A stretch of DNA of 38,903 nt, from the NCBI RefSeq assembly GCF_018500155.2, contig NZ_JAHBAK020000072.1:1-38903 (forward strand), in the 5' to 3' direction. Position 1 is the stretch's first letter; each line of letters opens with the position of its first letter. Source of the DNA: Polynucleobacter sp. (lineage in GTDB: Bacteria; Pseudomonadota; Gammaproteobacteria; Burkholderiales; Burkholderiaceae). Shown here one piece after another: positions 24,948 through 31,079 of the stretch. The position numbers were made by a program, and so were the translations under genes. The notes beneath the pieces were generated by a model. It saw only the letters and a program-made list of their open reading frames with translations, ran no database searches and was not told where the DNA came from.

Positions 24948-25514
24948 TTAAACTTGTGAGCCAACAGGACCTTTGGATTTCTTTTCCATCCACGATCCCA
25001 AAACAAATACACCAATCGCAGCAACAACCAAGCCAATATCAATCGATAGGCTTGAAATGTGAAATGCATCACCCAAGGTATCTGCGGCGCCGTATTCACC
25101 AAGTAGCGTCAAGAATTCAACGCTTGGATAAATCGCTGCAAAAAGGATTGTTCCCAACAATAAACCGATTAAGAAAATTGCTGCATCGATGCGACCCGAC
25201 ATGAATCCAACTACTGAGGTACCTGGACAATAGCCTCCAATAGCAAAACCTGCGCCAACAAATGCACCACCGAGCGCTGCAGCCCCCAGAAATGCCGGAG
25301 GCACAAAAAGACTTTCCGCCTGAACAACTCCAAAGTACTCAAGAATTAAAAGTCCTACTGCGGCAAAGACAATCGCAGTAAACATCACCTTGAATACAGA
25401 CCAGTCTGATAAACGAAATTGGCCGGTCAATTTATTTGGATTGCCAAATCCTGCTCGTTCCAAAACAAAACCAAATGAAGCCCCCAAGATAAGTCCAGAG
25501 AGAATATCGCTCAT
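24948..25514 (-). CDS. YeeE/YedE family membrane protein (second split pair, partner B)
   Basis: A 188-residue inner-membrane protein with about five helices. FGFVLERAGFGNPNKLTGQF (about 15-34) and GFAIGGYCPGTSVVGFMSGR (Cys near 95) are the two re-entrant-loop motifs of this half. It is longer than its counterpart at 8831 by a C-terminal helix (LSIDIGLVVAAIGVFVLGSWM). AGGAG eight bases upstream supports the start, which lies one base from the stop of its partner. This pair heads the BigR-type operon, the arrangement found for pmpAB genes beside bigR-like regulators. A role in sulfur-compound transport is inferred. Confidence 0.88.
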   Translation of the reverse strand: MSDILSGLILGASFGFVLERAGFGNPNKLTGQFRLSDWSVFKVMFTAIVFAAVGLLILEYFGVVQAESLFVPPAFLGAAALGGAFVGAGFAIGGYCPGTSVVGFMSGRIDAAIFLIGLLLGTILFAAIYPSVEFLTLLGEYGAADTLGDAFHISSLSIDIGLVVAAIGVFVLGSWMEKKSKGPVGSQV

Positions 25515-25515
25515 A

Positions 25516-26043
25516 TTATTTCTCCTCTTTTAACAGGCGGCTAGCTAATAGACCGACCGCAAAAAATGTGCCGAGAAAAGTGAATCCAGCCAAACTGAGA
25601 ACCGCGGCACCAGATAGTCCCAAACCACTAGTACAGCCAGCAGCAATCCGCGCACCGAAACCAGCCAGAATTCCTCCAAGCAAAGCAGTCAAAGGTCGCT
25701 TAGCCCCGCCTAAATACTTTCTTCCATCCATTTGAAAATGGACTCTCTTGGCCAAGTAGGCTGAAATTAAAGCCCCCAGAGCAACTCCAATTACCTGCCA
25801 GGTAATCCATGCCTCTAATGGCTTGCCCTCCTCCACCATGCCACCAAGATAATCATTTGCATTGGTGGCAATAGGTGCAACATGCATTCCTATCCATGCG
25901 GTTAAACGAGTCGTAAAACCCGTTGCGCCCAACCCATGCCCCGTAACTACAAATGTAGCCAACAACACAATACCAAGCAGAATTCCCGCTAAGAGAGGAT
26001 TCATATAAGGAGCCGGCTTACTTTGCTCTTTTTTGATTTCCAT
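25516..26043 (-). CDS. YeeE/YedE family membrane protein (second split pair, partner A)
   Basis: A 175-residue inner-membrane protein with about four helices. GGILAGFGARIAAGCTSGLGLSGAAVLSLAG (about 128-158) is the family loop with the conserved Cys in GCTSG. A longer periplasmic segment (residues about 40-75) separates the first helices. GAGG seven bases upstream of the ATG supports the start. It is the first gene of the minus-strand operon that runs to 22532 and is divergent from tsdA across 200 bases that contain an AT-rich dyad and FNR-like boxes. Confidence 0.88.
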   Translation of the reverse strand: MEIKKEQSKPAPYMNPLLAGILLGIVLLATFVVTGHGLGATGFTTRLTAWIGMHVAPIATNANDYLGGMVEEGKPLEAWITWQVIGVALGALISAYLAKRVHFQMDGRKYLGGAKRPLTALLGGILAGFGARIAAGCTSGLGLSGAAVLSLAGFTFLGTFFAVGLLASRLLKEEK

Positions 26044-26068
26044 TCATCGACCTCAGTTAAGATGCTAA

Positions 26069-26095
26069 TAATATATCTATTTATATAATATATTA
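26069..26095. promoter_or_regulatory. AT-rich dyad, candidate operator for the BigR/SqrR-like repressor
   Basis: TAATATAT (26069-26076) and ATATATTA (26088-26095) are perfect inverted arms around an 11-base AT-rich spacer, 26 bases before the first gene of the ArsR-containing operon. AT-rich dyads are the known targets of this regulator group. The site would cover the likely -10 region. AT-richness alone makes chance symmetry possible. Confidence 0.45.
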
Positions 26096-26141
26096 AAAAT
26101 TATTAAAGTCAAGAGTCTTAACAAGGGATTCAATAATGAAA

Positions 26142-26155
26142 TTGATCTAAGTCAA
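26142..26155. promoter_or_regulatory. FNR-like box 1 upstream of tsdA
   Basis: TTGATCTAAGTCAA differs from the FNR consensus TTGAT-N4-ATCAA at one position. Its centre is 29 bases upstream of box 2 and at about -70.5 from the inferred tsdA start of transcription. It may be an accessory site or may serve the divergent operon. Confidence 0.55.
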
Positions 26156-26170
26156 AGGGGCTCTCCATCT

Positions 26171-26219
26171 TTGATTTAGATCATGAACCTAAAAAACACT
26201 GTCTCTAGAATGTTTCTGG
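26171..26219 (+). promoter_or_regulatory. tsdA promoter with FNR-like box in class II position
   Basis: TTGATTTAGATCAT (26171-26184) is one mismatch from the FNR consensus. TAGAAT (26206-26211) is a good -10. With transcription starting at 26219 the box centre is exactly at -41.5, the class II activator position in which the box replaces the -35. The leader is then 25 bases with AGGA (26235-26238) before the ATG. The Crp/Fnr gene at 28430 is the obvious candidate activator. Confidence 0.6.
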
Positions 26220-26243
26220 TGATACATCTTTTTTAGGATTGCA

Positions 26244-27206
26244 ATGAAATTTCAAACGCTTTTAATCGCAGCTCTATCGGCCCCTCTTTTGGCAGCAGCA
26301 CAATCAGAGGAAGTCAGCAAAAAATATGACGTTGATAGCCTTCCAAATGACCACTATGGTCGTCTTGTGCGCTACGGGAAACATTTATCTGAAAAAACCT
26401 ATGAGGTCATTGGACCAGAAGTTGCAGATAAAAAAATGCGCTACGCAGGTAATAATCTTGCCTGCACCAATTGCCATCAAGAAGCGGCAACCAAAAAATT
26501 CGCCATGCCTTGGGTCGGAGCGCAGGCCACATTTCCTCAATATAGAGGGCGCGAAAACGAGGTTAGCACGATCGAAGAGCGCGTAAACGGCTGTATGGAG
26601 CGCAGCATGAATGGCAAGGCCCTTCTATTTGATGGAAAAGAAATGAAGGCCTTTGCAACATATATTCATTTCTTATCTAAAGGGGTTCCAGTAGGAAGTA
26701 GCGTTGAAGGTCAAGGGCTTCCGAAATTTACCCCGCCAGATCGGGCATCAGATATTGTTGCGGGTGAGAAAGTCTACGCAGAAAAATGTGCAGTCTGCCA
26801 TGGCCAAGATGGTGCTGGATTACGAAATGGCAAGCCAGGAGAGGCCAAAGGATATACATTCCCACCGCTATGGGGAAAAGATACATTTAATAATGGGGCT
26901 GGCATGAACCGCCTCTTAACAGCCGCATCATTTATCAAAACTAATATGCCTCTTGGTGCATCACATGGCCAAGCCCAGCTAACGGACGATCAGTCATATG
27001 ATGTCGCTGGTTACATCCTTAGTAAACCGCGGCCAATAAAGGCAAATCTTGATAAAGATTTTCCAGCGCGCTGGAATAAGCCCGTGGATGCAGCATTCCC
27101 CCCTTACGTGGATGGAGCGCCTGCTGAACAACACAAGTATGGCCCATTTCAGCCATTATTTGAGAATATGAAACGCTTGAAACCTGTTTTAGATAAAGGC
27201 GCTTGA
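26244..27206 (+). CDS. tsdA: Thiosulfate dehydrogenase, diheme cytochrome c (TsdA)
   Basis: TsdA oxidises two thiosulfates to tetrathionate in the periplasm (and can run in reverse in some species). The 320-residue precursor has a signal peptide (about 1-19). Heme 1 is C74-T-N-C77-H78 and its unusual thiolate ligand Cys117 is in EERVNGCMERSMNG, the strongest TsdA signature. Heme 2 is C182-A-V-C185-H186 with Met235 (TNMPLGAS) as likely ligand. GNNLACTNCH and MPWVGAQATFPQYRGRE are also typical. No tsdB cytochrome is adjacent; HiPIP downstream is a possible acceptor. A bidirectional terminator follows. Confidence 0.92.
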   Translation: MKFQTLLIAALSAPLLAAAQSEEVSKKYDVDSLPNDHYGRLVRYGKHLSEKTYEVIGPEVADKKMRYAGNNLACTNCHQEAATKKFAMPWVGAQATFPQYRGRENEVSTIEERVNGCMERSMNGKALLFDGKEMKAFATYIHFLSKGVPVGSSVEGQGLPKFTPPDRASDIVAGEKVYAEKCAVCHGQDGAGLRNGKPGEAKGYTFPPLWGKDTFNNGAGMNRLLTAASFIKTNMPLGASHGQAQLTDDQSYDVAGYILSKPRPIKANLDKDFPARWNKPVDAAFPPYVDGAPAEQHKYGPFQPLFENMKRLKPVLDKGA

Positions 27207-27228
27207 ACAACAAGCTAACAAGCATCAA

Positions 27229-27252
27229 AAAAGGGAGCATTAGCTCCCTTTT
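27229..27252. terminator. Bidirectional rho-independent terminator after tsdA
   Basis: GGGAGC (27233-27238) and GCTCCC (27243-27248) form the stem around ATTA, extended by four A-T pairs, with a run of A before and T after. It sits between the convergent ends of tsdA and the rhodanese gene and can serve both strands. Confidence 0.85.
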
Positions 27253-27280
27253 CACTTTAAGAAGTTAAATAGCTAACGAA

Positions 27281-27856
27281 TTAGAACTCACCCTTAACAG
27301 TAGTCAAACCCAACGCATCCCAATCCAACATACCGCCGCGATAGTAATAGATCTTTGTTGCAGGAAATCCATCGCGCGTCATTGCTGCCATAGCCATCGG
27401 ACTTTGCGGACATACTGGGCCATTGCAAAATGCATAAACTTTTTTCGCTTTAGAACAATCCCATTGAGTAGAACCCGCAGCAGGCTTCTTGCAACCTAAC
27501 TCATCCATACGCATGGCAACTTCAGTGTAGGGAATACCAATTGAACCCGGTATAGTGCCTTTCACTCGATCATCAACAACACGCATATCGACTACGATTG
27601 AATCTTTATCGTTTAGTGCGTTTAAAACATCAATTTCATCTACAGGGACAACGCCTTTAATTGGAATCAATGGCTGCAACCAGCCCTTATTTTTGGCACA
27701 TGGAGTCATCACGCGCGTAATTTCAATGGGGCCTTTAGGTGTATTCACAACATATTTAGTGGACTTATCGATGATTTGCAGCAATTCGGGTGCTGGAGTT
27801 TGCGCAACGACAAGACCTGAAAACAACATGAGACCAAACGCTAATAATTTATTCAT
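27281..27856 (-). CDS. Single-domain rhodanese-like protein, exported
   Basis: A 191-residue precursor with a signal peptide (about 1-19, VVAQT). The rhodanese domain (about 70-185) contains SIVVDMRVVDDRVKGTIPGSIGIPY and the active-site loop YAFCNGPVCPQSPMA with Cys144 and a second Cys149. The loop with two cysteines differs from the canonical six-residue rhodanese loop and could allow a disulfide. YYRGGMLDWDALGL closes the domain. It probably acts on sulfane sulfur in the periplasm. It is divergent from the HiPIP gene across 195 bases that contain a SoxR-like operator candidate. Confidence 0.87.
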   Translation of the reverse strand: MNKLLAFGLMLFSGLVVAQTPAPELLQIIDKSTKYVVNTPKGPIEITRVMTPCAKNKGWLQPLIPIKGVVPVDEIDVLNALNDKDSIVVDMRVVDDRVKGTIPGSIGIPYTEVAMRMDELGCKKPAAGSTQWDCSKAKKVYAFCNGPVCPQSPMAMAAMTRDGFPATKIYYYRGGMLDWDALGLTTVKGEF

Positions 27857-27903
27857 AAATTCCTTGGAGATATTTTGATATGAAAGTTATGATTTAAATG
27901 CTT

Positions 27904-27925
27904 ATATACGCATTTATGCATAAAA
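27904..27925. promoter_or_regulatory. Possible second SoxR-type operator
   Basis: The 22 bases starting ATATACGCAT and ending GCATAAAA match the repeat at 19738-19759 at 15 of 22 positions by direct alignment. It lies between the divergent rhodanese (start 27856) and HiPIP (start 28052) genes, about 48 bases before the former. The symmetry is less good than in the first site. Confidence 0.35.
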
Positions 27926-27974
27926 CAGCAGTGTGACTGCATACGCAGTAAAACTTAATACATATAAACCCCTA

Positions 27975-28002
27975 TTGTTGGTGTAGTTATCATCTTTAAT
28001 AT
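27975..28002 (+). promoter_or_regulatory. Candidate HiPIP promoter
   Basis: TTGTTG (27975-27980) and TAATAT (27997-28002) with a 16-base spacer resemble a sigma-70 promoter, about 50 bases before the HiPIP ATG. GGAG about six bases upstream of the ATG serves as ribosome site. Confidence 0.4.
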
Positions 28003-28051
28003 GCACCCTAGGAAGTAATTACCGCTTTTTATACTTAATTTTGGAGTTCAA

Positions 28052-28360
28052 ATGAAAAATAGTCGTCGCCAATTCATGATTTTGTCAGCTGCAGGCGCTT
28101 GCACTTTAGCCTTAAACGGCAAAGTACAGGCTCAAGCAATGGTTGCCGAAACCGATCCTCAAGCTGCTGCATTGGGCTACAAAGCTGATGCCTCAAAAGT
28201 AGATAAAGCAAAGTATCCAAAATATGCCGCTGGACAAGAATGTGATAACTGCGCACTATTCCAAGGCAAGGTTGGCGATGCTACTGGTGGATGCTCTTTA
28301 TTTGGAACGAAAAAAGTGGCGGGTAAAGGTTGGTGCTCTGCATACGCCAAAAAGGCATAA
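28052..28360 (+). CDS. High-potential iron-sulfur protein (HiPIP)
   Basis: A 102-residue precursor with a Tat signal (NSRRQFMILSAAGACTLAL) exporting the folded protein to the periplasm. The four cluster cysteines 64, 67, 81 and 95 follow the HiPIP pattern C-x2-C-x13-C-x13-C (ECDNCALF, GGCSLFG, GWCSAYAKKA). HiPIPs carry single electrons at high potential to terminal oxidases or reaction centres. In Allochromatium vinosum HiPIP accepts electrons from TsdA, so the nearby tsdA gene is a likely partner. A strong terminator follows. Assignment is firm. Confidence 0.94.
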   Translation: MKNSRRQFMILSAAGACTLALNGKVQAQAMVAETDPQAAALGYKADASKVDKAKYPKYAAGQECDNCALFQGKVGDATGGCSLFGTKKVAGKGWCSAYAKKA

Positions 28361-28391
28361 TCAAAAAATTTTTTACCGAAATCCGGTATTC

Positions 28392-28417
28392 AAAAGACTG
28401 CTGCGGCAGTCTTTTTT
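28392..28417. terminator. Bidirectional rho-independent terminator after HiPIP
   Basis: AAAAGACTGC (28392-28401) and GCAGTCTTTT (28406-28415) form a 10-bp perfect stem with loop TGCG, followed by more Ts. It separates the convergent HiPIP and Crp/Fnr genes. Confidence 0.88.
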
Positions 28418-28429
28418 ATTTGATCCAAT

Positions 28430-29155
28430 CTAATTGCCGAATTGAGAAAAATATTTTAATTTTTCTATGTTCGGAATTTGGATACTGAGACGACTAATAT
28501 TGGAAATAAGGCCTTGTTCAGCCATAGACGCCAAGGCTCTACTTATTGTTTCAAATTTAACATCCATCATCAGCCCCATATCTTCTCTCTTAAAAAGAGG
28601 AGCGATGGCCATCGAACCGGATATTTTTGCAACTCTCAGAAAAAAACGAGCAAGTCTTACTTCAATTCTTCCGGTGTTGAGCTCAGCAAACCAAGACTCG
28701 GATTGCGCTAGAGCTTCCCCCCATTTCTTTACCATTTGACGATGCAATCGTGGGGACTCCTCTCCCAGCTGAGAAATAAGCGCTTTAGGCAATCGACAAA
28801 GATGAACGTTTGATAAAGCACTAGCTGAATGTGTATAGCGATCCCCCAATAACGCCTCCATTCCAAATAAGTCCCCTGGCATCACCAGTCGCACTATTCT
28901 GCTGGACCCATCCGTATTGAGATGCAAAAGCTTGATATAACCTTCACGTAAGGTATAGAGGAACTCTGCAAAATCCCCCTGATGATAGATCGCAGAATTT
29001 GCCTCGTAGTGGAGATCATCTATCGGGCTATGGATTTTTGAAAAATCATCCTCATTTAACTCAGCGAATAATACTGAACTGCGAATCGAACAGGTATTGC
29101 AATCACTGTTGCCCTGCCAAGCGCTCTTGATGTCAATCGTCTTCATAATTACCAT
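28430..29155 (-). CDS. Crp/Fnr-family transcriptional regulator
   Basis: A 241-residue regulator with a cyclic-nucleotide-binding-like domain (about 30-145), dimer helix and winged helix-turn-helix. The recognition helix KFETISRALASM matches FNR at the base-contacting Glu, Ser and Arg, predicting TTGAT-type half-sites like those upstream of tsdA. Cysteines at 19 and 22 (SDCNTCSIRSS) and 120 (NVHLCRLP) match three of the four FNR cluster ligands; the position of the fourth (28) is Val. Whether it holds an iron-sulfur cluster is therefore open. The start could be the ATG at 29155 or at 29146. It is at the right edge of the sulfur island. Confidence 0.88.
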   Translation of the reverse strand: MVIMKTIDIKSAWQGNSDCNTCSIRSSVLFAELNEDDFSKIHSPIDDLHYEANSAIYHQGDFAEFLYTLREGYIKLLHLNTDGSSRIVRLVMPGDLFGMEALLGDRYTHSASALSNVHLCRLPKALISQLGEESPRLHRQMVKKWGEALAQSESWFAELNTGRIEVRLARFFLRVAKISGSMAIAPLFKREDMGLMMDVKFETISRALASMAEQGLISNISRLSIQIPNIEKLKYFSQFGN

Positions 29156-29170
29156 CCATCAAGTAATTAT

Positions 29171-29827
29171 TCATTTGCGTGCAACTAAACCCAATATAGC
29201 CGACATCCCCGTATGTCTAGGACCTTCAGACAATTCCTTCTCGTAGGATGTCAACTCTAGGATGGTGAAATCCTTTGCTAAATCGCGTATCAAATCCTCG
29301 GTATAGAGGTGCTCAATCAGCGAAGGGCCACCCGTTTTATATTCGAGTTGCTTTGGGGTGTAGCCTTGCAAAATAAAGATACCGCCTGGCTTAAGCGTTT
29401 GATAAGTTTGGCGAAAAATTCGCTCGCGCATTGCAGGATCTGCGAACTGAATAAAAATACCAACTACAGCATCGTATTCATTTACTTGCCAATCAAAACT
29501 ATCGGTATCTGAGAATGAATAATCAACCTGCACATGGTTCTCTTGCGCAAATTTCTTTGCTTTTGCTAACGCAATATCTGAAGCATCAAACCCGACAACA
29601 TGCATGCCTTGTTTTGCTAGCCAGACGCCATTACGCCCCTCACCATCTGCAATGCAAAGTACTTTGTCGTTGACCTTTAAGTGCTGACGTGCTTTTTCAA
29701 CCAGGTATTCATTGGGCTCTTTCCCAAAGATGAACTCTTCCTGATCAAAGCGCTCATTCCAAAACTGAGTGGCATCCTTAAAGCTCATTGCGCTATCGAT
29801 ATGTACTTGTTTATTTTTTGAGGCCAC
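29171..29827 (-). CDS. Class I SAM-dependent methyltransferase
   Basis: A 218-residue cytoplasmic protein with the Rossmann-type SAM site VLCIADGEGRNGVWLAKQGMHVVGFDASD (about 55-83), then YDAVVGIFIQFADPAMR and a C-terminal region PGGIFILQGYTP. It resembles the TehB/thiopurine methyltransferase-like group; the substrate is unknown. The GTG start at 29827 lies within the end of metZ (17-base overlap), so it is probably translationally coupled to metZ. An ATG at 29788 without ribosome site is a less likely start. Its position between metZ and the sulfur island may be incidental. Confidence 0.85.
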   Translation of the reverse strand: MASKNKQVHIDSAMSFKDATQFWNERFDQEEFIFGKEPNEYLVEKARQHLKVNDKVLCIADGEGRNGVWLAKQGMHVVGFDASDIALAKAKKFAQENHVQVDYSFSDTDSFDWQVNEYDAVVGIFIQFADPAMRERIFRQTYQTLKPGGIFILQGYTPKQLEYKTGGPSLIEHLYTEDLIRDLAKDFTILELTSYEKELSEGPRHTGMSAILGLVARK

Positions 29828-31019
29828 CGACTAAATCATTTTTAAGATCGTTGATATTTTCGAGTCCAACAGCAATGCGGACCAATCCATCTGAAATTCC
29901 AGCCGCTTTACGTGCCTCTGCGCTGACACGACAATGGGTGGTGGTTGCGGGATGTGTAATGGTTGTACGGGTATCACCAAGATTTGCTGTAATTGAGCAA
30001 AGCTTGGTTTGATTGATTAATTTAAAGGCAGCCTTCTTTCCTCCCTTAAGGACAAAAGACACAATTGCCCCGCCCTCTTTTTGCTGACGCATTGCTAATG
30101 CGTGTTGAGGGTGTGACTTGAGGCCTGGGTGGTATACACGCTCAACACCAGATTGCTTTTCCAACCATTGCGCCAATGCAAGTGCATTCTGGCTTTGCTG
30201 TTTCATCCGCAACTCTAGTGTTTCAAGGCCTTTTAGAAAAACCCAGGCATTAAATGCAGAAAGTGTTGGACCGGCAGTTCGCACATAAGGAAAGACTTTG
30301 CCCATGACAAAATCATGACTACCCACAATAGCTCCGCCAACGACTCGCCCTTGTCCATCTAGATATTTGGTTGCTGAATGAATTACCACGTCTGCCCCAA
30401 GAGCAAGCGGCTTCTGTAATGCAGGTGTACAAAAGCAATTGTCTACTGCAAATAAAGCACCGGCTTTCTTAGCAATTTTAGAGATGGCTTTGATATCAGC
30501 AATTTCTGTCAGTGGATTAGATGGCGTCTCTAAATAAAAGAGTTTGGTGTTTGACTGAACTGCAGATTGCCATGATTTAGTATCGGTCAAATCTACGTAA
30601 GTGGTCGTAATTCCAAAGCGGCCAAGGATATTGGTGAACAACTGGATCGTTGCACCAAATACTGAGCGCGAACAAACGACATGATCTCCTGCCTGCAGAT
30701 GCGCCATTGCCATTGTCAGAATGGCGGACATACCAGAGGCCGTAGCAATACATGATTCACCACCCTCAAGCGCAGCTAAGCGATCTTGAAACATACTTAC
30801 CGTTGGATTGGTAAAGCGAGAATATATAAATCCTTGATCTGCATGAGCGAAACCGTCAGCCGCCAACTCTGCACTATCAAAGCAGAAGCTGGAGGTAAGG
30901 AACATCGCTTCTGAATGCTCTTGATATTCTGCTGTACGACGAGTGCCAGCACGAACCGCGATGGATTCGAGTGCGAGTTTTGAAAAATCTGGCTTTTTGC
31001 GGGTAGTTTTACTCTTCAT
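29811..31019 (-). CDS. metZ: O-succinylhomoserine sulfhydrylase
   Basis: A PLP enzyme of the Cys/Met-metabolism family that makes homocysteine directly from O-succinylhomoserine and sulfide. The 402-residue protein has the cofactor Lys218 in VIHSATKYLDGQGR, the phosphate-binding TASGMSAI and YLETPSNPLTEIADI. The adjacency to purF and cvpA is the arrangement typical of metZ in beta- and gammaproteobacteria, and favours MetZ over MetB or MetC. It is separated from purF by 60 bases with a hairpin and overlaps the methyltransferase gene downstream. Confidence 0.93.
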   Translation of the reverse strand: MKSKTTRKKPDFSKLALESIAVRAGTRRTAEYQEHSEAMFLTSSFCFDSAELAADGFAHADQGFIYSRFTNPTVSMFQDRLAALEGGESCIATASGMSAILTMAMAHLQAGDHVVCSRSVFGATIQLFTNILGRFGITTTYVDLTDTKSWQSAVQSNTKLFYLETPSNPLTEIADIKAISKIAKKAGALFAVDNCFCTPALQKPLALGADVVIHSATKYLDGQGRVVGGAIVGSHDFVMGKVFPYVRTAGPTLSAFNAWVFLKGLETLELRMKQQSQNALALAQWLEKQSGVERVYHPGLKSHPQHALAMRQQKEGGAIVSFVLKGGKKAAFKLINQTKLCSITANLGDTRTTITHPATTTHCRVSAEARKAAGISDGLVRIAVGLENINDLKNDLVGGLKK

Positions 31020-31045
31020 ACCGCTATTTTGACATTGAATTGCCG

Positions 31046-31067
31046 ATTTGCCTCCCTTGAGGCAAAT
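31046..31067. repeat. Hairpin between purF and metZ
   Basis: ATTTGCCTC (31046-31054) and GAGGCAAAT (31059-31067) form a perfect 9-bp stem with loop CCTT. No T-run follows on the minus strand, so it may be a leaky attenuator or a stability element rather than a full terminator. Confidence 0.45.
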
Positions 31068-31079
31068 TCCTGTCGCTTT

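Noticed and set aside
26244..27206. Diheme cytochrome as cytochrome c4 or a second SoxA
   Set aside because: The EERVNGCMERSMNG signature with a Cys heme ligand and the spacing of the two hemes identify TsdA.
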